Of a DNA stretch of 64,000 nt, positions 48,357 through 59,734 are shown one piece after another. The notes below the pieces were generated by a model that worked only from the letters and a program-made list of their open reading frames with translations, ran no database searches and had not been told where the DNA came from. The stretch spans positions 248,001 through 312,000 of the forward strand of contig NZ_JARBUT010000004.1 of the NCBI RefSeq assembly GCF_028882275.1. The letters run 5' to 3'. This stretch comes from Nocardiopsis sp. N85 (GTDB taxonomy: Bacteria > Actinomycetota > Actinomycetes > Streptosporangiales > Streptosporangiaceae). Position 1 is the first letter of the stretch; every line of letters starts with the position of its first letter. Both the position numbers and the translations under genes were made by a program.

Positions 48357-51293
48357 ATGCCCCCCTCGCTCCCCTCCCTCAGAAGGCGGTTGCGCGCCGG
48401 TGCCTCGGGTCTCGCGCTGGCGGTCGCGGCCGTCGGCGTCGCGACGCTCCCCGCGGCCCCCGCCCTCGCCGAACCCGTCCCCGACTACTGCGCTCCCCAG
48501 GGATGCCACGACATCCTTCCCCCAGGTCAGAACGGCAGTGCCACTCTCGTCGAGATCCTGGGGCACCAGGCCTTCGGCACTCGGCCCCGCTTCTCCTCCA
48601 GCCAGCTGGACATGTACGACAACCTCGTCCACCACTACGACGGCCTCACCGGAGAGGGTCTGGACGACTTCTTCCTCGACGCGACCTTCGGTGTCGCCTC
48701 CGGTGACGTGGGCCGCCGCTACCGGCCGCGCACCGACGTCACCATCACCCGCGACCGTCACCACGGCATCCCCCACATCGAGGGGACCACCCGTGAGGGC
48801 ACCATGTTCGGCGCCGGCTACGCGGCCGCCGAGGACCGGCTCTTCCTCATGGACGTGCTGCGCCGTGTCGGCCGTGGCGAACTCACCTCCTTCGCCGGCG
48901 GCGCCGAGGGCAACCGGGGTCTGGAACAGGACCTGTGGCGCAGCGCCCCGTACACCGAGGAGGACAAGCAGGCCCAGATCGACCGGGTCGCCGCGAGCGG
49001 CGAACGCGGGCGCCAGGCCCTGGACGACGTCGAGGACTACCTCAAGGGCGTCAACGCCTACATCGACAAGGCGGACAGAGGCCGCTACTTCCCCGGTGAG
49101 TACGTCCTGACCGGGCACAAGAACGCCATCACCAACGCCGGGAGGATCGAGCACTTCACCGCCACCGACGTCGTCGGCATCGCCTCCATGGTCGGTGGCA
49201 TCTTCGGCGGTGGCGGGGGCGGCGAGGTCCAGTCCGCCATCGTCCTGGCCAACTTCCAGGACCGCTACGGCGCCGAGGAGGGACTGGCGCTCTGGCACGA
49301 CTGGCGGATGGAGAACGACCCGGAGGCCGTGGTCAGCATCCCCGGCGAGTTCCCCTACAGCGGCACTCCCGAGGACCCCGTCGGCGAGGTCTCCCCCGAC
49401 CCGGGCTCGCTGGAGTACTACGACATCGTCCACGACGAGCACGGGTCGGCGGCCTCCGGTCAGGCGGCCGAGTCCACCGAACCGCTCGCCGCCACCGCTG
49501 CCGAGCCGGAGGACCCGGCGGAGGAGTTCACCGTCGAGGACCTCACCGGGGAACAGCGGGAGGAACTCGACACGATGGTCGAGGAGGGCGACCTCTCCGC
49601 CGCCGAGGGCGTGTTCGAGGACGGCGTGCTGCCCGAGGGCCTGCTCGACCCGCGCGGCATGTCCAACGCCCTGCTGGTCTCCGGCGAGCACACCGAGAGC
49701 GGCAACCCCGTCGCCGTCATGGGACCGCAGACCGCCTATTTCTCCCCTCAGCTGCTCCTGCTCCAGGAACTCCAGGGACCGGGCATCAGCGCCCGCGGGG
49801 CCTCCTTCGCCGGGGTGAGCTTCTACGTCCAGATGGGACGCGGCGTCGACTACGCCTGGAGCGCCACCTCGGCGGGCCAGGACCTCACCGACACCTTCGC
49901 CGTGCACCTGTGCGAGACCGACGGGTCGACCCCGACCACCGGCTCGCGCGCCTACGTCGACTCCTCCGGTGACTGTGCCCCCTTCGAGGAGTTGAGCGTC
50001 ACCAACGAGTGGAAGCCCACCGTCGCCGACGGCACCCCGGCGGGCGGCTACACCCTCACCTCGCTGCGGTCCGAGTACGGCCTGGTGCAGTCGTTCGCCA
50101 CCGTGGACGGCACCCCGGTCGCGTTCACCTCGCTGCGCTCCACCTACATGCACGAAGTGGACTCCATCATCGGGTTCCAGCGTTTCAACGATCCCGACGA
50201 GATCACCTCGGCGGAGGCGTTCATCGAGGCCGCCGGTGACATCGGCTACGCCTTCAACTGGCACTACGTGGACGACCGGGACATCGCCTTCGTCAACTCC
50301 GGCGCCAACCCCCTCCGGACCGAGGGCACCAACCCCAACCTGCCGATCGACGCCTACTCCGAGGCCGGCTGGTCCGACTGGGACCCGGACACCAACAGCG
50401 CCGCCCACATCCCCAAGAGCGACCACCCTCAAGCGATCAACCCCGACCACATCGTCAACTGGAACAACAAGCCCGCGCACGGGTACACCTCCGGCTGGTC
50501 CACCGGGTCGGTGCACCGGGGGGGGCTGTTGGACACCCGGGTGTCGGCGCTGATCGCCGACGGGCACGATTTCACCACCGCGAGCCTGACACGGGTGATG
50601 ATGGAGGCCGGTGTGGCCGACCTGCGCGCCCAGGAGGTCCTGCCGCTCCTGCTGGAGGTCATCGACACCGAGGAGGTGACCGATCCCGGGCTGGCCTCGG
50701 CGATCGAGGAGCTGCGCCTGTGGAACGAGGCGGGGTCGCTGCGCCGCGAGCCCTTCCGCGACGCCGGCTACTACTCCTACGCCGACTCCATCCGGATCCT
50801 CGACGCCTGGTGGCCGCTGCTGGTCCGAGCCCAGTTCGAGCCCGAACTCGGCGGGGACCTGTACACCGAGCTGACCCGGGCCTCGCAGATCGACGAATCG
50901 CCCTCGGGCGCCATCGGCGGCGGTTCGCCGGGCAGCGTCAACCAGGGGCAGCCCCACCGCGGCTCCGCCTTCCAGTACGGGTGGTGGTCGTACGTGGACA
51001 AGGACCTGCGCACCGTGCTGGGTCACGACGTCGAGGGGCCGCTCGGTGACGGCGCCTACTGCGGCGGCGGTGACCTCGCCGAGTGCCGCACGATCCTGCT
51101 CGACACCCTCGCCGACGCGGTCGCCACCCCGGCGGGCGAGGTCTACCCGGGTGACGCGCACTGCGGGGCCGGCGCCCAGGTGTGCGCGGACACGGTGATC
51201 CACCAGACCGTGGGCGGTATCGGCATGTGGCCGATCGCCTGGCAGAACCGGCCCACCTACCAGATGGTCTACCAGTTCTCCGGCGGACGTTAA
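48357..51293 (+). CDS. Secreted penicillin acylase family protein
   Basis: A 978-residue Ntn-hydrolase precursor. The signal peptide has RRR and ends near PALAEP. The alpha-chain motif ITRDRHHGIPHIEGTT is followed by GAGYAAAEDRLFLMDVLRRV. The catalytic Ser, which becomes the beta-chain N-terminus after self-cleavage, is in RGMSNALLVSGEHT (about Ser436). VMGPQTAYFSPQLL follows. An acidic linker (EPEDPAEEFTVEDLTGEQRE) just before the cleavage site is the likely excised spacer. Substrates could be beta-lactams, acyl-homoserine lactones or other amides. Confidence 0.93.
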   Translation: MPPSLPSLRRRLRAGASGLALAVAAVGVATLPAAPALAEPVPDYCAPQGCHDILPPGQNGSATLVEILGHQAFGTRPRFSSSQLDMYDNLVHHYDGLTGEGLDDFFLDATFGVASGDVGRRYRPRTDVTITRDRHHGIPHIEGTTREGTMFGAGYAAAEDRLFLMDVLRRVGRGELTSFAGGAEGNRGLEQDLWRSAPYTEEDKQAQIDRVAASGERGRQALDDVEDYLKGVNAYIDKADRGRYFPGEYVLTGHKNAITNAGRIEHFTATDVVGIASMVGGIFGGGGGGEVQSAIVLANFQDRYGAEEGLALWHDWRMENDPEAVVSIPGEFPYSGTPEDPVGEVSPDPGSLEYYDIVHDEHGSAASGQAAESTEPLAATAAEPEDPAEEFTVEDLTGEQREELDTMVEEGDLSAAEGVFEDGVLPEGLLDPRGMSNALLVSGEHTESGNPVAVMGPQTAYFSPQLLLLQELQGPGISARGASFAGVSFYVQMGRGVDYAWSATSAGQDLTDTFAVHLCETDGSTPTTGSRAYVDSSGDCAPFEELSVTNEWKPTVADGTPAGGYTLTSLRSEYGLVQSFATVDGTPVAFTSLRSTYMHEVDSIIGFQRFNDPDEITSAEAFIEAAGDIGYAFNWHYVDDRDIAFVNSGANPLRTEGTNPNLPIDAYSEAGWSDWDPDTNSAAHIPKSDHPQAINPDHIVNWNNKPAHGYTSGWSTGSVHRGGLLDTRVSALIADGHDFTTASLTRVMMEAGVADLRAQEVLPLLLEVIDTEEVTDPGLASAIEELRLWNEAGSLRREPFRDAGYYSYADSIRILDAWWPLLVRAQFEPELGGDLYTELTRASQIDESPSGAIGGGSPGSVNQGQPHRGSAFQYGWWSYVDKDLRTVLGHDVEGPLGDGAYCGGGDLAECRTILLDTLADAVATPAGEVYPGDAHCGAGAQVCADTVIHQTVGGIGMWPIAWQNRPTYQMVYQFSGGR

Positions 51294-51524
51294 CGGGCGG
51301 GGACACGGTCCCCGGCGGCCCCGAGCGGGTGCCGTCGGGGACCTCGCCGTGTTCGCCGTCCCGGGGAGGACGGCCCCGGGCGGAACGGTCCCGGAGACCC
51401 CGCGCGGACGGAGGACTCCGGACCCGTCACCGGAATACCCGTTGGCACGAGCGAATCGTGTGGTTGGTCGGGCTTGTGTGGGTAGCACAAGTAATACCCG
51501 GAAAACGAAGGGGAGGGGTGGTAC

Positions 51525-51965
51525 ATGGAAGCCTGGTTGCTCTGGCTCATCCTCGCCGTCGTCCTGGGCATCATCGAGGTGTTCACCCTCACCTTCGTCC
51601 TGGGCCTCCTGGGCGTCGCGGCCCTGGTCGCCGCCTTGCTCGGTGCCATCGGGATGCCCGTGGCCGTGCAGATCATCGGGTTCGTCGCGGCCTCGGCCGC
51701 CGGCGTCTACATGGTCCGGCCGATCATGCGCCGCCAGCTCACCCGCGGTCCCATGGTGCTCTCGGGGACCGAGGCCCTGGTGGGGCGCTCCGCCGTGGTC
51801 CTGCAACCGGTCGACCGCGACAAAGGGCTCATCAAGCTCTCCGGGGAGGAGTGGTCGGCGCGGAGCATCGACGAGGATCTGGTGATCCCCGTGGGCGCAC
51901 ACGTCGACGTCATGGAGATCGACGGCGCCACCGCCGTGGTCTACCCCCGCGAGGCCCTTCCCTGA
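51525..51965 (+). CDS. NfeD-like membrane protein
   Basis: A 146-residue protein with N-terminal helices (WLLWLILAVVLGIIEVFTLT, LGLLGVAALVAALLGAIGMP) and a C-terminal OB-fold domain beginning GTEALVGRSAVVLQPVDRDK. GGGGAGGGG precedes the ATG. It lies 77 nt before an SPFH gene, the common NfeD-stomatin pairing that acts in membrane quality control. Confidence 0.92.
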   Translation: MEAWLLWLILAVVLGIIEVFTLTFVLGLLGVAALVAALLGAIGMPVAVQIIGFVAASAAGVYMVRPIMRRQLTRGPMVLSGTEALVGRSAVVLQPVDRDKGLIKLSGEEWSARSIDEDLVIPVGAHVDVMEIDGATAVVYPREALP

Positions 51966-52042
51966 GCCGGTTCCGGTCGCCCCGGGGCGACCGGACGGGG
52001 CCGCGCACAGCCGCAGACACGATCCGAGGTCAGGTACCGAAC

Positions 52043-53140
52043 ATGATCGATCCGGTCATACCCTTCATCATTCTCGCGGTCCTCTTCGTGGCCATCGCCT
52101 TGTCGTCGATCCGCATCGTCCCCCAGGCGAGGGCGTACAACATCGAGAGGTTCGGCCGCTACACCAGAACACTCGTCCCCGGGCTGAACTTCATCATCCC
52201 GGGCGTGGACCGCGTCAACACCAAGTTCGACCTGCGCGAGCACGTGTTCACCTCGCGCCCCCAGCCCGTCATCACCGAGGACAACCTCGTCGTCAACATC
52301 GACACCGTCCTCTACTACCAGGTCACCGACCCCCGGGCCGCCGCCTACGAGGTCGCCAACTACATCCAGGCCATCGACCAGCTCACCGTCACCACCCTGC
52401 GCAACGTCATCGGCTCCATGGACCTGGAGCGCACGCTCACCTCCCGCGAGGAGATCAACACCCGGCTGCGCGGGGTCCTGGACGAGACCACCGGCAAGTG
52501 GGGCATCCGCGTCAACCGGGTCGAGATCAAGGCGATCGACCCGCCGCCCACCATCAAGGAGGCGATGGAGAAGCAGATGCGGGCCGACCGTGACAAGCGC
52601 GCGGCCATCCTGCACGCCGAGGGTGAACGCCAGGCCCGCATCCTCAGGGCGGAGGGCGCCCGCCAGCAGGTGATCCTGGAGGCTCAGGGCGACCAGCAGG
52701 CCGCGATCCTGCGGGCCGATGGTGAGGCCCAGGCGGTCGAGCGGGTCTTCCAGGCGGTGCACGCCAACAACGCCGACGCCAAGCTGCTCGCCTACAAGTA
52801 CCTGGAGACGCTGCCGCATCTGGCCAACGGGGAGGGCAATACGTTCTGGGTCATTCCGGGCGAGCTCACCGAGGCGGTCAAGAACGTCAGCCACGCCTTC
52901 GCCGGGGACATGGCACGCTCCGGCCCCTCCACGGAGAAGGGGGAGGACGCCGGGCCGGCGGGGCCCGCCCAGCTCACCGGGCCCGACCCGGCGGAACGTT
53001 CGGCGTCGGCCCAGGCCGCCGTGGAGGCGGCCGAGGCCGCCCGGCAGGCGGTGGCGGACGCCCGCGACGACGTGCGCCGCGCCGGGGTGGCGGGTGTCCG
53101 CGACCCCGAGGCCACCCCGCGCCCGCGCAAGGAGGACTGA
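52043..53140 (+). CDS. SPFH/Band 7 (stomatin-type) protein
   Basis: A 365-residue protein with an N-terminal anchor (MIDPVIPFIILAVLFVAIAL), the Band 7 domain (IVPQARAYNIERFGRYTRTL, VITEDNLVVNIDTVLYYQVT, LRNVIGSMDLERTLTSREEI) and a coiled Ala/Glu-rich region (HAEGERQARILRAEGARQQV). A disordered C-terminus follows (from about residue 290). ATG 52043 is chosen. It works with the NfeD protein upstream. Confidence 0.93.
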   Translation: MIDPVIPFIILAVLFVAIALSSIRIVPQARAYNIERFGRYTRTLVPGLNFIIPGVDRVNTKFDLREHVFTSRPQPVITEDNLVVNIDTVLYYQVTDPRAAAYEVANYIQAIDQLTVTTLRNVIGSMDLERTLTSREEINTRLRGVLDETTGKWGIRVNRVEIKAIDPPPTIKEAMEKQMRADRDKRAAILHAEGERQARILRAEGARQQVILEAQGDQQAAILRADGEAQAVERVFQAVHANNADAKLLAYKYLETLPHLANGEGNTFWVIPGELTEAVKNVSHAFAGDMARSGPSTEKGEDAGPAGPAQLTGPDPAERSASAQAAVEAAEAARQAVADARDDVRRAGVAGVRDPEATPRPRKED

Positions 53141-53290
53141 CCGGATCCGGGTGACCCGCACCGCGTCCGTCGGGAGGGCCGACGCTCCGGTTCGGGCCGG
53201 TCGGGCCGGAGCCGTCGGATGCGCCGGGGCCCGGCCCCGACCGGGCCCCGGGCGGTCATCGACCCGGTACACGGACCGGCGTCTTCGGAC

Positions 53291-53319
53291 GCGGCCGCCG
53301 ACACGCGATCGGCGGCCGC
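53291..53319. terminator. Bidirectional hairpin between convergent genes
   Basis: GCGGCCGCCGA and TCGGCGGCCGC form a perfect 11-bp stem with a 7-nt loop, between the SPFH gene end (53140) and the quinone oxidoreductase gene end (53344). Confidence 0.65.
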
Positions 53320-53343
53320 GCGGCGTGTCGGACGCGTGTCCGG

Positions 53344-54309
53344 TCAGACCAGGACGAGTTTGCCGGTGGTCCGGCGCGAGGCCAGGTCGGTCTGGGCGGC
53401 GCCCGCTTCGGCCAGCGGGTAGCGGCCTCCGATCCGCGGGTCCAGTCGACCCTCGCCCACCAGGGAGAACAGGTCGCCGGCCCGCCACAGCAGTTCCCGT
53501 CGGTCGGCCACGAAGTGTGCCAGGGACGGCCGGGTCAGGTACACCGAACCGGCGCCGTTGAGCCGCTGCGGGTCCACCGGCTCCACAGGTCCCGACGACT
53601 GCCCGAACAGGGCCAGCACACCGCGCGGACGCAGCGACGCCAGGCTCGCGTCGAAGGTGTCGCGCCCCACCCCGTCGTAGACCGCGGCCACGCCCTCGCC
53701 GCCGGTGAGGTCGCGCACCGCCTCGGCCACGGGGGTCTCGGTGTAGCGGATGATCTCGTCCGCGCCCGTCTCCCGGGCGATCCGTTCCTTCTCCTCGGAG
53801 GAGACCGTGCCGATCACGCGGGCGCCCAGCTCCTTGGCGAGTCGGACGAGGAGCAGGCCGGTGCCCCCGGCCGCCGCGTGCACCAGTACGGTCTCGCCCT
53901 CGGCCACCGGGTGGACCGAGTGGGTCAGGTAGTGGGCGGTCATGCCCTGGAGCAGGAGGGCCGCGGCCTGCTCGGAGGTCACCGCGTCCGGCACGGGTAC
54001 CACGAGGGACGCCTTGACCACGGCCCGGTCGGCGTAGGCGCCGGGCGCCATCGCCCACCCCGCCCGCTGCCCCACGGACAGGTCCTCGACGCCTTCGCCC
54101 ACGGCGGTGATCACCCCGGCGGCCTCCATCCCCGGCACGAAGGGCAGGGGGACGTCGTACAGGCCGCCACGCTGGTAGATGTCGATGAAGTTGACCCCCC
54201 GGGCCTCGATGTCGATGAGGACCTCACCGGGGCCGGGGACGGGGTCGGGTACCTCGGACGGCCGCAGGACCTCGGGTCCACCGGTCTCCTCGATGACGAT
54301 GGCGCGCAT
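53344..54309 (-). CDS. NADPH:quinone oxidoreductase (QorA type, zinc-independent MDR)
   Basis: A 321-residue protein of the medium-chain dehydrogenase family: GEVLIDIEARGVNFIDIYQR, FVPGMEAAGVITAVGEGVED, and the NADPH-binding VLVHAAAGGTGLLLVRLAKE. YDGVGRDTFDASLASLRPRG and GQSSGPVEPVDPQRL follow. No zinc-ligand Cys pair is present, as expected for the QOR branch. GGAGTG lies 5 nt before the ATG. Confidence 0.92.
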   Translation of the reverse strand: MRAIVIEETGGPEVLRPSEVPDPVPGPGEVLIDIEARGVNFIDIYQRGGLYDVPLPFVPGMEAAGVITAVGEGVEDLSVGQRAGWAMAPGAYADRAVVKASLVVPVPDAVTSEQAAALLLQGMTAHYLTHSVHPVAEGETVLVHAAAGGTGLLLVRLAKELGARVIGTVSSEEKERIARETGADEIIRYTETPVAEAVRDLTGGEGVAAVYDGVGRDTFDASLASLRPRGVLALFGQSSGPVEPVDPQRLNGAGSVYLTRPSLAHFVADRRELLWRAGDLFSLVGEGRLDPRIGGRYPLAEAGAAQTDLASRRTTGKLVLV

Positions 54310-54520
54310 GCTTCCACTCCTTGCCGAATGCGGGTGCCCCGGCATCATGCCAGTGAGGGGCGGCACCGCACCACGGTCGGACCCGTCACGGGAAGACCGC
54401 GCGTGCCCCGGCCCCCGGGGCGCCGGGCCTCGGCGTGCGTCCGGTCGGCGGAGGAGACCACCGGCGGTTCCGCCGGACCGGGAAGGGCGCCGGAGGCGGC
54501 CCCGCCCCCGTCCGTGGCCC

Positions 54521-54544
54521 GGAGACCGACCGCGGCCGGTCTCC
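54521..54544 (-). terminator. Hairpin after the receptor kinase gene
   Basis: GGAGACCG and CGGTCTCC pair around an 8-nt loop, 7 nt beyond the kinase stop in the direction of transcription. Confidence 0.55.
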
Positions 54545-54550
54545 GAACGC

Positions 54551-56788
<2,238 letters not shown>

Positions 56789-57030
56789 GGATCGGGGATG
56801 GGGTGCTGTCAGCGTACCGACGGTGACACGCCGGGCGTTGTCGGCCCGGAGGTGCCCGAGCCCCGGGAGGGGCCGTTCGCGCGGGGGTGTCGCACATCGG
56901 TCAGGAGAGGTGATGCCGCCCCCGGGGAAACGGTTCCACGGCTCGGTCGATTTCGCTACTGTGGGAACACGCGTTCGAAAAACTGTCCGTATCTTCCCCA
57001 CGGACGGGCACACAGGGGCCGGAGGGGTCG

Positions 57031-57318
57031 ATGCCGAGGGGAAGTGTCGTGGGAAGGTACTACGGGGCAGAGGTCACGGTCGTGGAGGACGCGGGCCGGC
57101 CGGCCCGGTTCACCTGGAACGGCAGGGTCTACGGCGTGCGCCGGATCATCGACCACTGGGTCGCCCCGCACGAGGACCGACGGCCCGTGCGCGGACCCCG
57201 GCCGGCCCGGATGGCGCACTGGCGTCTGGAGGCCGGCGCCGCCGGTTCCGAGGGGGTGTACGAACTGCGCCACGACATCGTCGCCGGGACCTGGTCCCTG
57301 TCCCGGGTGTGGGGCTGA
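57031..57318 (+). CDS. DUF6504-type small protein
   Basis: A 95-residue protein with GRYYGAEVTVVEDAGRPARF then TWNGRVYGVRRIIDHWVAP and YELRHDIVAGTWSLSRVWG, the layout of DUF6504 proteins found next to DNA repair genes elsewhere. GGAGGGGTCG precedes the ATG. No biochemical role is established. Confidence 0.8.
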   Translation: MPRGSVVGRYYGAEVTVVEDAGRPARFTWNGRVYGVRRIIDHWVAPHEDRRPVRGPRPARMAHWRLEAGAAGSEGVYELRHDIVAGTWSLSRVWG

Positions 57319-57421
57319 GACCGCCGCGGTCGGGCGCGCGGAGCGCGGGCGCGTCCGCCCCGGGGTGCCGGGCGGCGAGCGGGAGAGGCCGGGGCGCGGT
57401 CACGGGCGGTACGGGGGCGCC

Positions 57422-57997
57422 TCAGGCCCGGTCGGCGGGGATCAGACCGTACACGGCCAGATCGGTGCGGCCCTCGTGCAGGGGCATGGCGCTGCGCTCC
57501 ACGCCCTCGAACGTGAACCCCGCCTTCTCCGCCACCCGACGCGAACCGATGTTGGCGGTGGCGGCCTTGATCTCCAACCGCTGGAAACCCTGGTCCAGGG
57601 CCCATCGGGAGACCGCCACCACCGCCTCGCCGGTGTACCCCCGACCGCGGGCCCACGGGGACGCCCAGTAACCGATCTCGGCGTTCATCGCCTCCCACAT
57701 CACCCGCACCAGACCCATGGCGCCGACCAGGCGACCGGTGTCCTTCGCGACGACGGCCCACTGTTGGCCCTCGCCGCCGATGCGCGTCCCCGGAGCGATC
57801 TCCCGGCACCACAGCTCGGCGTCGGCCCGGGTGTAGGGCGCGCCCGGGCGGGGGAGGGGGAGCCACCGCTGGAACTCGGGGTCGTTGCAGGTCGCGTACA
57901 CGTCGTCGATGTCCTCCTCGACGAAGGCACGCAGGCGCAGACGTTCTGTCTCCAGGATGATGGAGGGTAGGACGGGGCGCTGTTGGGCGGTGGTCAC
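57422..57997 (-). CDS. GNAT acetyltransferase, RimJ/RimL type
   Basis: A 191-residue protein with ILETERLRLRAFVEEDIDDV at the N-terminus, EIGYWASPWARGRGYTGEAV (acetyl-CoA P-loop) and KAATANIGSRRVAEKAGFTF, the usual C-terminal motif. GTG start with GGGAGAAG upstream. It belongs to the ribosomal-protein or small-molecule N-acetyltransferase group; the substrate is not predictable. Confidence 0.9.
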   Translation of the reverse strand: MTTAQQRPVLPSIILETERLRLRAFVEEDIDDVYATCNDPEFQRWLPLPRPGAPYTRADAELWCREIAPGTRIGGEGQQWAVVAKDTGRLVGAMGLVRVMWEAMNAEIGYWASPWARGRGYTGEAVVAVSRWALDQGFQRLEIKAATANIGSRRVAEKAGFTFEGVERSAMPLHEGRTDLAVYGLIPADRA

Positions 57998-58110
57998 CGG
58001 ACTTCTCCCGAGGGACGATGGGCTCGGAGGCTCAGCCTAAGCGCGTCCTCGCGCCCGTCCCCACCGATCGCTCGGAAGCGGGGGGCGACATCGGACGCCA
58101 CCGACGGCGC

Positions 58111-59193
58111 TCAGACCAGGCCTCGGGCCACCCGGTCGCGGATCGTGGTGTCGAACACCTCGGCGAAGGCGTCACCGGGACAGGCCGTGTCCGACCAGTC
58201 GCGGTGCCGCCCCAACGCCGGCCCCGGCGTGACGGCCCCGGTGTCGGGCCGGACGTGGTCGATCTCGGCCCGGGGGTCCACACCCGTCACCGCGCACACC
58301 AGGCGCAGCACGCTCACCAGGGAGTTCCGCGCCGCCCGCGTGGGCAGGGCGTCGGTGAGGTCGCCGAGCAGGCAGACACCGATGTTGCCGTGGTTGACCC
58401 CGTAGACGTGGCCGGCGGTCACCGAACGCGCCCGACCCGGAAGGGGGACGCCCGAGAAGACGGGGAGACCGTCCTCACCGGAGTGCCGACCCTCGTAGAC
58501 CACCCCGTCGGGGTCGATCAGCAGGTGGTAGCCGATGTCCCCCCACGCCTGCTCCACCGCGTGCAGGTAGTACACGGCGCGCACGTCGGCGGCGTGATCG
58601 CCGGTGGTCGCCATGGCGGTGTGGTGCACGGTGAGGGCCTGCACGGGGTGGAACACCGCCGGCCACAGGTCGTTCCCCTCCTCGTCGAACCGCCAGGACT
58701 CGTCCGCTCCCCAGCCGGCGCGGGTGCGCAGCCGCACGGCGGCCACCTCGACGGAGGTCGCGTCCGGGGCGGACAGGGTGGTCCGCTCGGGGCCGCCGAC
58801 GCGCAGCCCTTCGCCGTCGAACAGGTTCACGGCGGCGGTCCTCCCATCGACGTCGACCTCGTACCCGGTGGCCCCCTCGGGTGCGCGGACCAGGGCGGAG
58901 CCGGCCGGGGCGTGGTCGTCACGCCCTTCGGCGTGCAGGTGGAGGTGTTCCCAGGAACCGAGTCCGGAAGGGGTCTCGAAGCGGATCGCGCCCCGGGTGC
59001 CGGGCCCGCCGGTGACGGTGATCACGTCGAACGGCCCCTTCGGGTGGACGAGGGGGCCGGCCGGGGCGGGTTGGGCCAGGACACGGGGGACCGTGTGGCC
59101 GTCCGCGGCCAGAGCGCCGCGAGGGGCCGGGAGGGCGGTGCCCAGGGCGGCGAGTCCGGCGGTGGCACCGGTGAGGAAGGCGCGTCGTCGCAT
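58111..59193 (-). CDS. Tat-exported PGRP-type N-acetylmuramoyl-L-alanine amidase
   Basis: A 360-residue protein with a Tat-like signal (MRRRAFLTGATAGLAALGTA ending near GALAADG). The amidase/PGRP domain includes LTVHHTAMATTGDHAADVRA, AWGDIGYHLLIDPDGVVYEG, GHVYGVNHGNIGVCLLGD and LGRHRDWSDTACPGDAF, with the zinc His/Cys ligands and the catalytic Tyr present. It should cleave the amide between muramic acid and the peptide stem of peptidoglycan. ATG 59193 is used. Confidence 0.92.
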   Translation of the reverse strand: MRRRAFLTGATAGLAALGTALPAPRGALAADGHTVPRVLAQPAPAGPLVHPKGPFDVITVTGGPGTRGAIRFETPSGLGSWEHLHLHAEGRDDHAPAGSALVRAPEGATGYEVDVDGRTAAVNLFDGEGLRVGGPERTTLSAPDATSVEVAAVRLRTRAGWGADESWRFDEEGNDLWPAVFHPVQALTVHHTAMATTGDHAADVRAVYYLHAVEQAWGDIGYHLLIDPDGVVYEGRHSGEDGLPVFSGVPLPGRARSVTAGHVYGVNHGNIGVCLLGDLTDALPTRAARNSLVSVLRLVCAVTGVDPRAEIDHVRPDTGAVTPGPALGRHRDWSDTACPGDAFAEVFDTTIRDRVARGLV

Positions 59194-59734
59194 GGTGTGT
59201 CCGTTCTCCTTCGGATGCGCGATGGGTGCGTCCGGGGTGGGGGAGACCCGGCCACTCTGGCACACCCGTGACCACTTTGGGTGGCGGAGTGCGTGTTCTC
59301 CGTGACGGAATCCGGTCGCGCCGAGCCGCGAGGACGAACATTGGACGTGTTCCCACCCCATGAAGGACGGTCGGGGGTGGGGGAGGCGCACGTCGGGCAC
59401 CGGGACCCCGGCGGCGAAGAGGGCCCCGGCCCGGGGCCCGGTCGGATCCGCCTCGCCGCACGCGATCCCCGGAACAGGAGCCTTTCCGACACCCTCCGGG
59501 ACCTGCTCCCCTGCGCCCGGGCGAGGGAGATATCGGACACGGTCCGGGCGCCCCCCGGGTGACTCTGGCACAGTTGGCGGTGATGTGAGGGTCTTGGGAC
59601 ACGAGGTCGAACGCCGATCCGCCGAGGCCCGGGGACCCGTGCGAGCGGCGCGCCGCCGCAGGCTACGCTTACCGGTCGAACACCGGAACGAGCAGTGGGA
59701 ACGGGTAGTCGACACACCTTCACTGGGGGCGATC
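59194..59734. other. Divergent promoter region, no gene called
   Basis: 541 bp between the amidase and the cobT fusion. Readings exist on both strands but lack start signals and family similarity. I found no cobalamin riboswitch boxes ahead of the cobT fusion. It should hold two divergent promoters. Confidence 0.45.

Noticed and set aside
48048-51902. Very long minus-strand open frame (over 1200 codons) opposite the penicillin acylase
   Set aside because: It is the mirror of a high-GC coding strand. The plus strand carries a clear signal peptide, catalytic Ser and family motifs; the minus reading has none.
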